From Antrihabitans spumae (GTDB lineage: Bacteria > Actinomycetota > Actinomycetes > Mycobacteriales > Mycobacteriaceae), in the NCBI RefSeq assembly GCF_043944905.1, contig NZ_JBIMSN010000062.1, forward strand, positions 1 to 64,000: 64,000 nt of DNA, given 5' to 3'. Position numbers and translations under genes: made by a program. The notes under the pieces were generated by a model. It ran no database searches and was not told the origin of the DNA. It saw nothing but the letters and a program-made list of their open reading frames with translations. Below, one piece after another: positions 26,501-36,296 of the stretch (position 1 is its first letter; the number at the start of each line of letters is the position of its first letter).

Positions 26501-26615
26501 GCGAAAGCGGATCAAGGTGGAGTTGAATCGCGAGTTGCCTGTCACGGCGATCATGGGTGGTGCCTCGCTCGACGATGTCGTAGCCCTGATGTCCGATGGC
26601 GGTGTTCACTCGTGA
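23493..26615 (+). CDS. nbtC: polyketide synthase AT-KR-ACP (MbtD/NbtC-like)
   Basis: The 1040-residue protein has an acyltransferase at about residues 100-400 (FPGQGSQYPGMG, then GHSQGEIAAVY with the catalytic Ser near 191). A ketoreductase follows at about 680-885 (LVLGGTGHVGLEF, catalytic region SSFAATLGGWGQTLYAGTN with Tyr present). The ACP has its phosphopantetheine Ser in LGLDSLQAL near 997. There is no KS, consistent with partnership with the preceding stand-alone KS. The start is an unusual TTG at 23493. It is supported by GAGGAG seven bases upstream and by the position at the end of nbtB; the longer frame to the left only runs through nbtB. It overlaps nbtD by four bases. Confidence 0.88.
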   Translation: MSRYLLPDGTTSVLLSADTRETLRRESVALLDYLAQRPEVTPAQVAATLFRTRTARRFRALAMVRDRTELDAALTSIAEDSPNPKVVTSIGPATKRKRAYVFPGQGSQYPGMGRMFYSESPVFRKAVDEAEEHFARLFGISPLAYLLHDSEKDGERPDAVEIVQPALLMQMVGLAAMWRAAGIEPAATVGHSQGEIAAVYVSGASTLADAIRVVTIRANAVAALSLSGYSMAVLGIDRDECEALIARQTGWTELSVVNSAHLLCISGDRDTVLQIVELVNARGRFAKEIRVQYPAHTSMVNQFRDQFTSVAEDLDNKEFAVPEIDCLGATLGGAITSEFPVADYWFWNLRNRVRFDLAVAGAADRGIDTYIEIAEHPTLMLAVQETLSSAPDRDYQVIGTSRRTETDLREFTRNVATVAVADLDYSWDSLREDSDANTAAVPPLRDFPHTQMNSRHLWAPYAPPARVVSVSAQAAMTPPARLVEEWPRLARRKLVAPRTIRLVDPAGSSSALAGAIAQRASRHDATVHLDGEAGERSADTVVIFVPPTAESDYASAVSEFADVVGSRDWAAVLGDDVDEWWVVTSGGEAVVEGEVPGSVHSAVTAGFRCIALEHIGRTLRHLDLPADLSTVDDVTLADRILDAVHTANEPELALRDGKLHAKRLVATDAAPAAEPRDLRNVLVLGGTGHVGLEFCEQFVRDGAGRITLVSRTGETAATAQRLREIRALGSTEVVVVACDVSDASAVADLAAGFAGNPASVLVHAAVNYTYSVSSDVDAHSAAAAAASKIIGLENVLNAVPLTDECRLLLCSSFAATLGGWGQTLYAGTNRILDAIAHRLRAQGRDCTSVQWGLWVLPPQADDSVHARVKGSGLVAMHPAAAIAAGFDHTDTNSIVLSAEWPRLRSIADAIGLEPVFAQGLATVEEAVVDIPAVTESVPEPEPRAPIAAASASPAVTPEAAVASFAERVRRELDRVMGADGSDSVDGSTPLVALGLDSLQALDLRKRIKVELNRELPVTAIMGGASLDDVVALMSDGGVHS

Positions 26616-29600
26616 GCGCACCGGAAATCGAGGACGTTCTCGCACTGAGTCCGCTCCAGGAGGGGCTGTTCTCGCTCGCGCGTCTGGCAGGCGACGACGA
26701 CCTGTACACGATGCAGTTCGTGATCGAAGTCGGCGGACCGGTCGATGCGGCGTTGCTGCGGCGCTGCGTCGAGGTCATCCTGGACCGGCACGCGAATCTG
26801 CGCGCCGCGTTCTGGGACCGTGATCTGCCGAAGCCCGTGCAGATCGTCCCGACCCGAGTCGACCTGCCGTGGTTCGAACGTAATGCCAGCGCAGCGGAAT
26901 TCGACGCACTCGCCGAATCCGAAGCGCGCACGGGTTTCGATCTGGCATCCGGTCCTGCGCTCCGCGTGGTGCTGGTGACACTGCCGGACGGTTCACGTCG
27001 AATGGTGGTCACCGCACACCACATCCTTATGGACGGCTGGTCGCTCGGCGTCTTCTTCCGTGAGCTGTTCGCCTTGTACGAGGCAAACGGTTCGGCTACG
27101 GCACTGCCCGATCCGCGCCCGTATCGCGACTACATCGGGTGGCTGGCTTCCCGTGACTCCGATGCCGCAGCGGCGAAGTGGGCCGACTATCTCGGTGCGG
27201 TCAGTGGTCCGCTGATCGTCGCCGACCGGACCGATTCGACCATCAATACCGTTGTCCCGCAGCTGTTCAAGCAGGTCCTCGAGGCTTCGGACACCGACCG
27301 GCTACAGAGTTGGGCTCGCACCAACGGCCTGACCATGAACACCGTCGTCCAGTTCGCCTGGTCGGTTGTACAGAGCAGGCTCACCGACCGTCGCGACTTG
27401 GTGTTCGGTACGACGGTGTCGGGACGACCGCAGGAGCTCGCGGGCGTCGAGACGATGATCGGGCTGTTCATCAACACGATCCCTGTTCGAGTGCTGTTGG
27501 AGGACAACGACTCCAGCGTCGTCGGTCAATGTGTGCGGCTGCAACGTGAATCCGCTGTCATGCGCGACAACGGCTACCTGAGCTTGTCGACGATTCAGCG
27601 AGCTGCAGGCAAGGGCGCGCTGTTCGACACTCTCTTCGTCTACGAGAACGCACCGGTGTCGGATGTGCTGCGGCCGATCACAACCGGCAGCGGAACCCGG
27701 TTCCGGCCGATCCATTCCGAAAGTCTGACCCACTACCCGCTTGCGGTTGTGTGCTTCCTGCTCGACGGCGAGCTGACGGTCGTTGTCGAAGCGGTCGAAG
27801 AGATGCTGCCGCAGCTCTCGTTGCCCGACATCGGCACTCGGCTGATCTCGGTCCTTCGCCAACTCCCTGACATCGGTGACGGTGGCCTTTCCGGCCTCGA
27901 CGTGTTGCTGCCGTCCGAACGCCCCGAACAGCCGGTGCTTCCAGCCGCGGACGTTGCAGGAGTGTCGGTCGCTGACCTGTTCGCTCGGCAGGTAGCCGCA
28001 ACTCCCGACGCGGTAGCGTTGACGAGCGAGCACGAGCGCTACACCTATCGCGAATTACACCACGCCGCAACAAGTGTTGCGAGTGAGCTGCTTGCTCGGG
28101 GAGTGGAACCGGAAGACGTTGTGGCGCTGTCTATGCCGCGCTCCACCCAGTCGATCGTCGCAATACTCGGTGTCCTCTGCACCGGTGCTGCCTATGTTCC
28201 GATCGATATCACCCTGCCAGACGCTCGTATCGAATCGATTCTCCGACAGGCGAAGCCGAAGGTTGTGCTGACGGCCGACGACGTTGCGTCTGCTCTGGAG
28301 CGTGGCGCGGAGTTAGCCGGTCCTGTCGCGATCCGACCCGACCAGTGCGCGTATCTGATCTTCACCTCGGGCTCGACCGGAGAACCGAAGGGTGTGATGG
28401 GCACCCACGCTGCGATCGCAGCCTATTTCGCGGACCACCGCGATCGCGTCTACCGACCCGCGTTCGCCCGACTGCACAGGCCTCTGCGGATTGCCCACGC
28501 GTGGTCGTTGAGCTTCGACGCCTCCTGGCAGCCGATGATCGGTCTGCTGGACGGTCATTCGATCCACCTGTTCGATGCCGACGACATGCGCGATGCCGAC
28601 GGTCTCGTCGCCGGTATCGCACGCCATCACATCGACATGATCGACACGACGCCGTCGATGTTCACCCAGCTTGCGGCCGCTGGACTGACCGGCGAACGGG
28701 CACCCCTCGCCGTGCTGGCACTCGGCGGCGAGGCGATCAGCGCACCGTTGTGGAAACGGTTGTGCGCGTTGCCCGATACTGCGGTCCACAACTGCTACGG
28801 ACCGACCGAGACGACCGTCGAGGCCGTCGTCGCCTCGGTGACCGACATGTCCGTCGATCCGACGATCGGGAGCCCGGTCACCGGGATGACCTCCTACATC
28901 TTCGGTTCGGGTCTGCGGGTCGTTCCCGACGGCGTCGTCGGCGAACTGTATCTGTCCGGCGCGCAGGTCGCGCGCGGCTACGTCGGTAAGCCCGCCGTGA
29001 CAGCCGACCGCTTCGTCGCCGATCCGTTCCGGGCGGGGGAGCGGATGTATCGGACCGGAGATCTGGTGCGGCGCTTGCCGTCCGGCGATATCGGCTATCT
29101 CGGCCGCGCCGACGATCAGGTCAAGATCAGGGGCTACCGCATCGAGATCGGTGACATCGAAACGGCGCTGCTGCGGTTGTCGGGTGTCGATGCCGCAGCG
29201 GTTGTCGTGCTGGCGCGGCCGAGCGGTCCGACCCTCGTCGGATTTGCCGCGGGTGCGGATCTGGAGCCGGTTCGGCTGCGTGCAGCGTTGACCGATCGAC
29301 TACCCGGATACATGATCCCGTCGCGGGTTCTCACCGTGCCGCAATTGCCGGTGACCACAAACGGCAAACTCGATGTGCGCGCTCTGACGGAACTCGCGCA
29401 AGATGCGTATCGCGTTGCTGCAGGCGCTGATTCGGCGCCGCAGACGGCAACCGAGCGCATCCTGTGCTCGGTTTTCGCGGAACTGACCGGAGGAACTGCG
29501 CCGGGTATCGACGACGATCTCGTCGACCTCGGTCTCGACAGCATCGCAGCGATCGCCTTGGTCAACTCGCTGCGGCGTGCCGATCTGGCGATCAGTCCGC

Positions 29601-31072
29601 GAATGATCCTTGCGGCGCAGACGATTCGCGATCTCGCCGAAGCAATCGACAACCGTCCAGCCGACGACTACTCGGGAGAATCGTTCGGCTACGGCGACGT
29701 CGGCACTGTGCCGATCGTGTCGTGGATGCACGAGTTCGGCGGCTATCGCAGGCTTGCACTGAACATGCTTGTCAACCTGCCCTCCGCTATCGACCGGACC
29801 GGTCTGGAAACCGTGCTGCAGGTGCTCCTGGACGGGCACGACATGCTCCGTTCCCGTTTCGCGGAGACAGCGGAGGGATTCACCCTGACCAGCCGCGAGC
29901 CGGGAAGTGTTCGGGCTGCGGACGTGCTGAGCAGAGTCGAGTCGGACGGCGAGTTCGGGCGGACGCTGCAGCGGCACGCACGCGCGACGGTGGACGAGAT
30001 CGATCCGCGGTCCGGTGCGATGGTCCGCGCTGTGTGGTTCGCCCGCGAGGATGCCGACGACGTTCTGTTGCTGAGCATCCATCACCTCGCGGTGGATCCG
30101 GTGTCGTGGCAGGTTGTCTTCAACGATCTCGCACGTAGTTGGGAACAGTTGGAATCGGGTACCGTGCCGAAGCCGGTCGTCGAGTTCACCGGCTACCGGC
30201 AGTGGGCCGACCTGACCCGGCAGCGGTCGGGGACCCCTGAGGTCACCGCGCAACTCGACTACTGGCTGAGCCAGTCCGCCGCGCCGGACCCGACGCTCGG
30301 ATCGCGTCGATCCGATCCGCGCAAAGACGCGTGGGCGTCCTACGGTTTCGTCCCGGCATCGACCACGGTCGAGGCAACTGCGACGATCTTGAGTGGGCTC
30401 ACGAAAGATATTGGCGTACGGGAGTTTCTGCTCGCTGCAGTCACCGTCACGCTGGCTGCGTGGCGTTCCGAGACCGGCGCAGATCCAGCGGCGGGCGCGT
30501 ATGTCGCGATGGAGGGTCACGGCAGAGAGGACGCCGTGCTCGGCGACGCCGTCGACACGAGCCAAACCGTCGGTTGGTTCACGAGCGTCTTCCCCGCGCG
30601 TTTCGGTCACGGCGCGGATGCGGTGAATGTGTTGGCAGCGCAGGCGGATCCGAGTGCGGCGCGTGCGGTGCTGACCACAGTCGCCGAGCGGGTCGGCGCG
30701 GTCCCGAACAACGGCGTCGACTACGGACTGCTCCGCTACATCGATCAGGTCCCCGAGTTGGTCGCCGCACCGGAGCCCCAGATCATGTTCGATTACCTCG
30801 GCAGGCTCGATCTCGGCATGGCCGGGTCGGTCGGGGCGCCATGGGCACCGATCGGCGATCTGGAACTGCAGCAATATCTTCCGGTCGTTCCCGAGCCGGA
30901 TTTCCCGCTGCGCTATCCACTCGACGTGATCGCCGGCGTGCAGTCCACACCGGACGGTCCGCAGTTGATCACCCTGCTGCGCTGGAGTGCTGCGGTGTTC
31001 ACCGCCGAGCAGGTCGAGCGTATTGCCGAACTGTGGCACGACGCCGTAGCGGCACTGACCGCCGCTTTATGA
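26612..31072 (+). CDS. nbtD: nonribosomal peptide synthetase C-A-PCP-E (MbtF/NbtD-like)
   Basis: The 1486-residue enzyme has a condensation domain (about 5-430; HHILMDG near 135) and an adenylation domain (about 455-960; FTSGSTGEPKG near 584, NCYGPTETT near 728, YRTGD near 815, NGKLD near 916). The PCP has its Ser in LGLDSIAAI near 976. An epimerization-type domain follows (about 1010-1480; HHLAVDPVSW near 1156, EGHGRED, NNGVDYGLLRY). Anchored on motifs, the A-domain pocket reads roughly D-A-Q-D-A-G-C-V-E. This architecture and length match MbtF/NbtD, which load the second, C-terminal lysine-derived unit. The substrate is inferred from family, not from the code. Confidence 0.88.
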   Translation: MSAPEIEDVLALSPLQEGLFSLARLAGDDDLYTMQFVIEVGGPVDAALLRRCVEVILDRHANLRAAFWDRDLPKPVQIVPTRVDLPWFERNASAAEFDALAESEARTGFDLASGPALRVVLVTLPDGSRRMVVTAHHILMDGWSLGVFFRELFALYEANGSATALPDPRPYRDYIGWLASRDSDAAAAKWADYLGAVSGPLIVADRTDSTINTVVPQLFKQVLEASDTDRLQSWARTNGLTMNTVVQFAWSVVQSRLTDRRDLVFGTTVSGRPQELAGVETMIGLFINTIPVRVLLEDNDSSVVGQCVRLQRESAVMRDNGYLSLSTIQRAAGKGALFDTLFVYENAPVSDVLRPITTGSGTRFRPIHSESLTHYPLAVVCFLLDGELTVVVEAVEEMLPQLSLPDIGTRLISVLRQLPDIGDGGLSGLDVLLPSERPEQPVLPAADVAGVSVADLFARQVAATPDAVALTSEHERYTYRELHHAATSVASELLARGVEPEDVVALSMPRSTQSIVAILGVLCTGAAYVPIDITLPDARIESILRQAKPKVVLTADDVASALERGAELAGPVAIRPDQCAYLIFTSGSTGEPKGVMGTHAAIAAYFADHRDRVYRPAFARLHRPLRIAHAWSLSFDASWQPMIGLLDGHSIHLFDADDMRDADGLVAGIARHHIDMIDTTPSMFTQLAAAGLTGERAPLAVLALGGEAISAPLWKRLCALPDTAVHNCYGPTETTVEAVVASVTDMSVDPTIGSPVTGMTSYIFGSGLRVVPDGVVGELYLSGAQVARGYVGKPAVTADRFVADPFRAGERMYRTGDLVRRLPSGDIGYLGRADDQVKIRGYRIEIGDIETALLRLSGVDAAAVVVLARPSGPTLVGFAAGADLEPVRLRAALTDRLPGYMIPSRVLTVPQLPVTTNGKLDVRALTELAQDAYRVAAGADSAPQTATERILCSVFAELTGGTAPGIDDDLVDLGLDSIAAIALVNSLRRADLAISPRMILAAQTIRDLAEAIDNRPADDYSGESFGYGDVGTVPIVSWMHEFGGYRRLALNMLVNLPSAIDRTGLETVLQVLLDGHDMLRSRFAETAEGFTLTSREPGSVRAADVLSRVESDGEFGRTLQRHARATVDEIDPRSGAMVRAVWFAREDADDVLLLSIHHLAVDPVSWQVVFNDLARSWEQLESGTVPKPVVEFTGYRQWADLTRQRSGTPEVTAQLDYWLSQSAAPDPTLGSRRSDPRKDAWASYGFVPASTTVEATATILSGLTKDIGVREFLLAAVTVTLAAWRSETGADPAAGAYVAMEGHGREDAVLGDAVDTSQTVGWFTSVFPARFGHGADAVNVLAAQADPSAARAVLTTVAERVGAVPNNGVDYGLLRYIDQVPELVAAPEPQIMFDYLGRLDLGMAGSVGAPWAPIGDLELQQYLPVVPEPDFPLRYPLDVIAGVQSTPDGPQLITLLRWSAAVFTAEQVERIAELWHDAVAALTAAL

Positions 31073-31125
31073 CCTGCTCTTTTACTAGTCGACGAAGTTT
31101 TGAACCGATAGAAGGACAGCCAGTA

Positions 31126-34100
31126 ATGTCAGACGATATTCTCGAACGCCGCAAGCAACTTATGCAACAGCGACTGCGCGAAAGTGGTTTGGCGACTGCC
31201 GAAGCGGCGCCCGCGTCCAAGCGCGCGGCGGGAACCCCAAGCCCGCTGTCACCGGCTCAGCACCGAATGTGGTTCGTGCAGAAGCTGGATCCGAAGGACA
31301 CCACGCTCAACGTCTGCGTGGCCTTCCGGCTGACCGGTCCGTTGGATCCGCAGCGCCTTCGGGACGCGTTCGCCACCGTTGTTGCAAGGCACGAGATCCT
31401 GCGTACGACCTATCAGGTCGACGAGACGGGCGAGCCGTATCAGGTGTCGTCCGACGAAGCCGAGTTGTCCTGGCAGCAGCACGATCTCACAGACCTCGCC
31501 GAAGACAAGCGGACTCGTCGCCTCGAGGTTCTGGTGCGGCGCAGCTTCGCGCGCCCGTTCGAGCTGTCGAAGGATCTGCCGTTGCGGGTGTCGTTGACGC
31601 GGGTCGGCGCCGACGAGCACGTCCTCTCGATCGTGGTGCACCACATCGGCTGGGACGACGAGTCGTGGCCGGTGTTCTTCACCGAGGTGAATGCGGCCTA
31701 CAACGGTGCCGACTTGCCAGACCTCGTCGCGCAATATCTCGATGTTGCAGTCGATACACGTACTAACGAGTCCGCCGATGCAGCTGCCCTCGACTACTGG
31801 CGCAACGTATTGACTCCGGTGCCGGAGCGGCTCGACCTCCCCGGCTCGCAGTCAGGTGTGGCTGCGGTGTCGAAGACTGCGGACAAGGTCATCGCGCAGC
31901 TGCCCGCCGACCTGATGGCACGGGTCGCCGGCTACGGGCAGCAACACTCGGCGACGCCGTTCATGGTGCTGCTCGCCGCATTCGACGCACTGATCTACCG
32001 CTACACGGCCGCAACGGATTTTGTGGTTTCGGTCCCGGTGACGACGCGGCGAGGCCGTGGTTCCGATGCGGTCATCGGATATTTCGGCAACGCCTTGCTC
32101 GTGCGGTCCGACTTCGGTCGCGCGGATACGTTCGATGCCGTCGTCGATTCGACAAGGGCTGCGTGCAGTGCCGCATTCGCTCACCAGAGCGTCGGTATCG
32201 ATCGGGTTGTGCGCGAGGTCAATCCAGCACGGGTCGGTGGGCAGGACGGTATCGCGCAGCTTGTTCAGCTGAGCTTCAGTGCACGCGGTAACGCATACGG
32301 TTTTGCCCTCTCGGGTATCGAGTCGACGCAGCTGGAGCTCGGCAGTTCTGTCGCCGCCGAGCCACTCGGGTTGATGGTCGTGTTCGATCAGGCGGGCGGT
32401 TCGGCTCGCGTCGAGGCGACCTACCTCGTCGATGCCCTCGACGAAGCGCTCGTCACGCAGCTACTCGAGCATTACGTCGGATTCCTCGAAGCGGCAATCG
32501 CCAAGCCGCACAAGCGGATCGGCGACATCGACATCCTCGGTTCTGCCGGACGCTCAGACATCGTTGCCATCTCGCACGGTGGTCTGGTCGAGGAGCCCGC
32601 GACTACGTTGCCGGCGATGTTCGAGGATCGGGTTGCGGCAACACCCGATCCGATCGCCTTGGCTTCGGACGACATCGAGCTCAGTTATGCCGAGCTGAAC
32701 GCGCGAGCGAATCGGTTGGCGCACTGGCTGATCGGTCAGCGTGTCGGTCCCGAGGACGTCGTCGCACTGCAGCTTGCAACGTCCGTCGAGTTCGTCATCG
32801 CCACGCTTGCGGTAATGAAGGCCGGCGGCGCCTACCTCCCCATCGATCCTGCTTACCCGGATGATCGTGTCGAATACCTCGTCGACGACGCCCTGCCGAA
32901 GCTGATCCTCGACGTGCCGGGACTGGCCGCAGCCGAAAATGCCGCTGTCGCATTGTCGGACGCGAACCCCGTCGATGCCGATCGGGTCGGGGCGTTGGTC
33001 CCGTCGAACATCGCCTACGTCATCTACACCTCCGGCTCGACCGGGAAGCCGAAAGGCGTTCCGGTACCGCACAACGCGATTGCCGAGCATCTTGCCGGCT
33101 TCGCTGCGGAATGGGGTCTGACTGCTGCGGACCGCGTTCTGCAATCGACGTCGGTCAGCTTCGACGCGTCGATGATGGACATCTTCGTGACGCTGACTCT
33201 CGGTGCGCGCGTTGTGGTTCCGAAGCCGAACGCATTCCGCGATCTGCCCTACGTCGCCGATCTCGTCATCAGGCACGGCGTCACGGTCGTGCACATGGTG
33301 CCGTCGATGCTGGCGACCTTCCTCCTGATGCCGAAGGTCAAGGAATGGCAGACGCTGCGCCACGTACCCGTCGGCGGTGAAGCGCTGCCGGGCGAGGTGG
33401 CCGATAGATTCGCAACCATCTTCGAGGCCGAGCTCCGCAACCACTACGGCCCGACGGAAGCCGTCGTCGCGTCGACCCACATGGAGGTCGAAGGTCCGCA
33501 GGGGACCGGCATCGTGCCGATCGGTATCCCGAACCGCAACGTCTACCTCTACCTGCTCGACGACGCGTTGCAGTTGGTGCCGACCGGCGTCGTCGCCGAG
33601 ATCTACCTCGGTGGTGAACAGCTCGCGAGGGGTTACCTCGGGCGGCCGGGCCTGACCGCCGAGCGCTTCGTCGCCGATCCGTTCCTGCCAGGCAAACGGC
33701 TCTACCGAACCGGCGACCTCGCTCGACGAAATGCCAACGGAGACATCGAATTCGTCGGCCGAGCGGACGAGCAGGTCAAGATCCGCGGCTACCGTATCGA
33801 GCTCGGTGAGGTCGAGGCTGCGGTCGCGGCGCACCCCGGCGTCGCGCATTGCGTCCTCGTCGTGGCGGAGAACAAGACCCTCGGAACGTTCCTTGCCGCC
33901 TACGCCGTTCCGGTCGCGGGCCTCGAGCTGGACACCGATCAGGTCAGGGGCTACGTCGGGGCGATTCTGCCCGAGTACATGGTGCCTGCGTCGATAGCGG
34001 TGATCGACGAGATCCCGCTCACCGCACACGGCAAACTGGATCGGCGCGCATTGCCGGAACCCGTGCTGAGCGTGGTCCGCGAATACCGGGAACCGGCGAC

Positions 34101-36207
34101 GCCGACCGAGATTCGGGTCAGTGCGCTCTACGGCACCATCTTCAATCGCGATCAGGTCGGCGCCGACGACTCGTTCTTCGAGCTCGGCGGGCACTCGCTG
34201 CTTGCGGCACGTCTGGTCACGATGATTCGCGCCGAATTCGGTCTGGAGATCGATGTGCGCGCGCCGTTCGACACTCCGACGGTCAGCGGTCTCGCCGGCG
34301 TGCTCGTCGAGCAGTTCCGTGAGGAATACGACATCGATCTCGACGAGCTCGACGATGAGGGTCCCGACCCCGATATCGGCGCGGAGGTGCGGGCGTCCGG
34401 TCGTCCGGCGGTCGGTAAACGCGAACGGGGAGAACACGTTCCGCTCGCGTATTCGCAGCGTGCCTATTGGTTCCAGCGCAAGCTGGAAGGCGCGGGCCAG
34501 GGCGAGAACGTTCCGTTCGGGCTGCGCTTCGACGGACCACTCGACCGGTCGGCGCTGATCACTGCGGTCGGCGACGTCGTCGCCCGCCACGAGTCGCTGC
34601 GCACGACCTTTCTCGAACACGAGGGCAATCCGTACCAGTTCGTGCACCCGATCGACGAGTTCGTCGTCCCGATCGTCGAGGTCGACAGTGTCGAGGCGGT
34701 CGACGACGAGTTGGCCAACGACGTCAAGTACGACTTCGACCTGTCCAACGAGCCGCTTGTTCGAGTGCGCCTGTTTGCGGTCGGTGCTGCAAAAACCGAC
34801 GAGCAGATACATGTGCTGACTGTGCTGATGCACCACATCATCGCCGACGATCGGTCCAACAAGATCTTCGTCGAAGACCTCACCGTCGCCTACCGTGCCA
34901 GGCTGCGCAACGAGACACCGACGGCGTGGCCCACACTCGACATTCAGTACGCCGACTACGCGATGTGGCAGCGCGAGATGTTCGACCACGCGCCCGGCGG
35001 CGGCGAACTGAGCCCGTTCGGTCGCGGGCAGATCGACTACTGGCACAAGGCGCTTGCCGATGTCCCGGCAGAGATCACGGTCGCTCGGGACCGGGAGCGG
35101 CCCGCGCGCCTCGGGCGTACCGGCGATATGGTTCGCCGAACTGTTCCCGCGTCGACGTGGACCACGTTCAAGGCGCTCGCCGACGAGATCGGTGCAACCG
35201 AGTTCATGGCGTTCCAGTCGGCAGCGGCAACGATGATGGCCGCGCTCGGCGCAGGCGAGGACACGACTATCGGTGCAGCCGTTGCCAATCGGGTCGGCGA
35301 CACGACCAACGATCTGATCGGCCTCTTTGCCAACGTCGTCGTGTTGCGTACCGATCTGTCGGGTGATCCGACGCTGCGGACCGTGCTCCGGCGCGGCCGT
35401 GACGCGGCGCTCGGGGCGATCAGCCATCAGGACACGCCGTTCGAGCGGCTCGTCGAGACGCTCAACCCCGCGCGCTCCCTGTCGCGAAATCCGCTGTTCC
35501 AGGTCATGATGCACTTCCGCTACCGCGGTCAGCGGATGGACTTCACCGAAGACGGCAGCACGACGATCGTGTCGAAGTCGCCGGACTACGTCGTCGCATT
35601 TATGGACTTCCACCTCGACTTCGTCGTGGAGGACAGCGGCGAGGTGACGGTGCGGGTCGTCGTCAACTCCGACATCTACGACATCGCAACCGCCGACGTC
35701 ATCGCCGACACCTTGGTCGGTGTACTCGACGCGTTCGCCGCGACACCCGATGCGACGTTGAGTGGCTTGGCCGTCGTTCCGGCCGGCTGGAATCCGAATC
35801 GGACGCCCGCGCCGCGTGCCGACAGAGTTGTTCGGCCGGTTGGTGATTCGGGCGCAGCGTCGACCTCCGACACCGAACGCCAGCTCATCGGGATCCTCGA
35901 GGAGCTGCTCGAGATCGAGGACGTCGACGGCGAGGACGGGTTCTTCGCGCTCGGCGGCGACAGCGTCATCTCGATTCAGTGGTCCGCGCGCGCGATCGAA
36001 GCGGGTCTGCCGTTGACACCGCAGCTCGTGTTCGAACATCTCACGATCACCGAGCTTGCGGCGGCGGTCGACGATGCGATCGCGAACCCGCCCGAGGTCG
36101 AAGAGGCAACCGAGGTGGGGGATGACCACCGCCACGAGCCGATGTCGGCGTCGGGTCTGAGCGCGGATGCACTCGCTGGTCTGCAGGCGTCGTGGTCGTC
36201 GCGCTGA
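31126..36207 (+). CDS. nbtE: nonribosomal peptide synthetase C-A-PCP-C-PCP (MbtE/NbtE-like)
   Basis: The 1693-residue enzyme begins at the ATG at 31126 with AAGGA upstream. It has a first C domain (about 40-470; HHIGWDDESW near 171) and an A domain (about 490-990; YTSGSTGKPKG near 633, NHYGPTEAV near 774, YRTGD near 861). PCP1 has Ser in LGGHSLLAA near 1024, the second C domain spans about 1100-1540 (HHIIADDRS near 1235), and PCP2 has Ser in LGGDSVISI near 1612. It is close to the length of mycobacterial MbtE, which activates the first lysine. Anchored by motif, the pocket reads about D-A-M-H-P-G-H-V-A. It lies 53 nt after nbtD and is the last biosynthetic gene here. Confidence 0.88.
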   Translation: MSDDILERRKQLMQQRLRESGLATAEAAPASKRAAGTPSPLSPAQHRMWFVQKLDPKDTTLNVCVAFRLTGPLDPQRLRDAFATVVARHEILRTTYQVDETGEPYQVSSDEAELSWQQHDLTDLAEDKRTRRLEVLVRRSFARPFELSKDLPLRVSLTRVGADEHVLSIVVHHIGWDDESWPVFFTEVNAAYNGADLPDLVAQYLDVAVDTRTNESADAAALDYWRNVLTPVPERLDLPGSQSGVAAVSKTADKVIAQLPADLMARVAGYGQQHSATPFMVLLAAFDALIYRYTAATDFVVSVPVTTRRGRGSDAVIGYFGNALLVRSDFGRADTFDAVVDSTRAACSAAFAHQSVGIDRVVREVNPARVGGQDGIAQLVQLSFSARGNAYGFALSGIESTQLELGSSVAAEPLGLMVVFDQAGGSARVEATYLVDALDEALVTQLLEHYVGFLEAAIAKPHKRIGDIDILGSAGRSDIVAISHGGLVEEPATTLPAMFEDRVAATPDPIALASDDIELSYAELNARANRLAHWLIGQRVGPEDVVALQLATSVEFVIATLAVMKAGGAYLPIDPAYPDDRVEYLVDDALPKLILDVPGLAAAENAAVALSDANPVDADRVGALVPSNIAYVIYTSGSTGKPKGVPVPHNAIAEHLAGFAAEWGLTAADRVLQSTSVSFDASMMDIFVTLTLGARVVVPKPNAFRDLPYVADLVIRHGVTVVHMVPSMLATFLLMPKVKEWQTLRHVPVGGEALPGEVADRFATIFEAELRNHYGPTEAVVASTHMEVEGPQGTGIVPIGIPNRNVYLYLLDDALQLVPTGVVAEIYLGGEQLARGYLGRPGLTAERFVADPFLPGKRLYRTGDLARRNANGDIEFVGRADEQVKIRGYRIELGEVEAAVAAHPGVAHCVLVVAENKTLGTFLAAYAVPVAGLELDTDQVRGYVGAILPEYMVPASIAVIDEIPLTAHGKLDRRALPEPVLSVVREYREPATPTEIRVSALYGTIFNRDQVGADDSFFELGGHSLLAARLVTMIRAEFGLEIDVRAPFDTPTVSGLAGVLVEQFREEYDIDLDELDDEGPDPDIGAEVRASGRPAVGKRERGEHVPLAYSQRAYWFQRKLEGAGQGENVPFGLRFDGPLDRSALITAVGDVVARHESLRTTFLEHEGNPYQFVHPIDEFVVPIVEVDSVEAVDDELANDVKYDFDLSNEPLVRVRLFAVGAAKTDEQIHVLTVLMHHIIADDRSNKIFVEDLTVAYRARLRNETPTAWPTLDIQYADYAMWQREMFDHAPGGGELSPFGRGQIDYWHKALADVPAEITVARDRERPARLGRTGDMVRRTVPASTWTTFKALADEIGATEFMAFQSAAATMMAALGAGEDTTIGAAVANRVGDTTNDLIGLFANVVVLRTDLSGDPTLRTVLRRGRDAALGAISHQDTPFERLVETLNPARSLSRNPLFQVMMHFRYRGQRMDFTEDGSTTIVSKSPDYVVAFMDFHLDFVVEDSGEVTVRVVVNSDIYDIATADVIADTLVGVLDAFAATPDATLSGLAVVPAGWNPNRTPAPRADRVVRPVGDSGAASTSDTERQLIGILEELLEIEDVDGEDGFFALGGDSVISIQWSARAIEAGLPLTPQLVFEHLTITELAAAVDDAIANPPEVEEATEVGDDHRHEPMSASGLSADALAGLQASWSSR

Positions 36208-36222
36208 CGAACTGACGCAAAA

Positions 36223-36260
36223 GGCCGACGGAGTCAGGGGTGACCCTGACTCCGTCGGCC
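36223..36260. terminator. Strong hairpin terminator between nbtE and the siderophore-binding gene
   Basis: GGCCGACGGAGTCAGGG (36223-36239) pairs perfectly with CCCTGACTCCGTCGGCC (36244-36260) around a 4-nt loop, a 17-bp stem. It is preceded by AAAA on the left, giving T residues for transcripts coming from the right. It serves both convergent units. Confidence 0.85.
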
Positions 36261-36263
36261 GAT

Positions 36264-36280
36264 GTGAGGGGAGCCCTCAC
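36264..36280. terminator. Second small hairpin in the convergent intergenic space
   Basis: GTGAGGG and CCCTCAC pair around GAG immediately after the main terminator, forming a second 7-bp stem in front of the reverse-strand stop at 36297. Confidence 0.5.
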
Positions 36281-36296
36281 ACCGCGCAACACCGTA

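Noticed and set aside
32554..36135. 1193-residue open frame antisense to the last NRPS gene
   Set aside because: It is the shadow of a well-supported NRPS coding frame in high-GC DNA; the translation is rich in Arg/Asp/Val without any domain.
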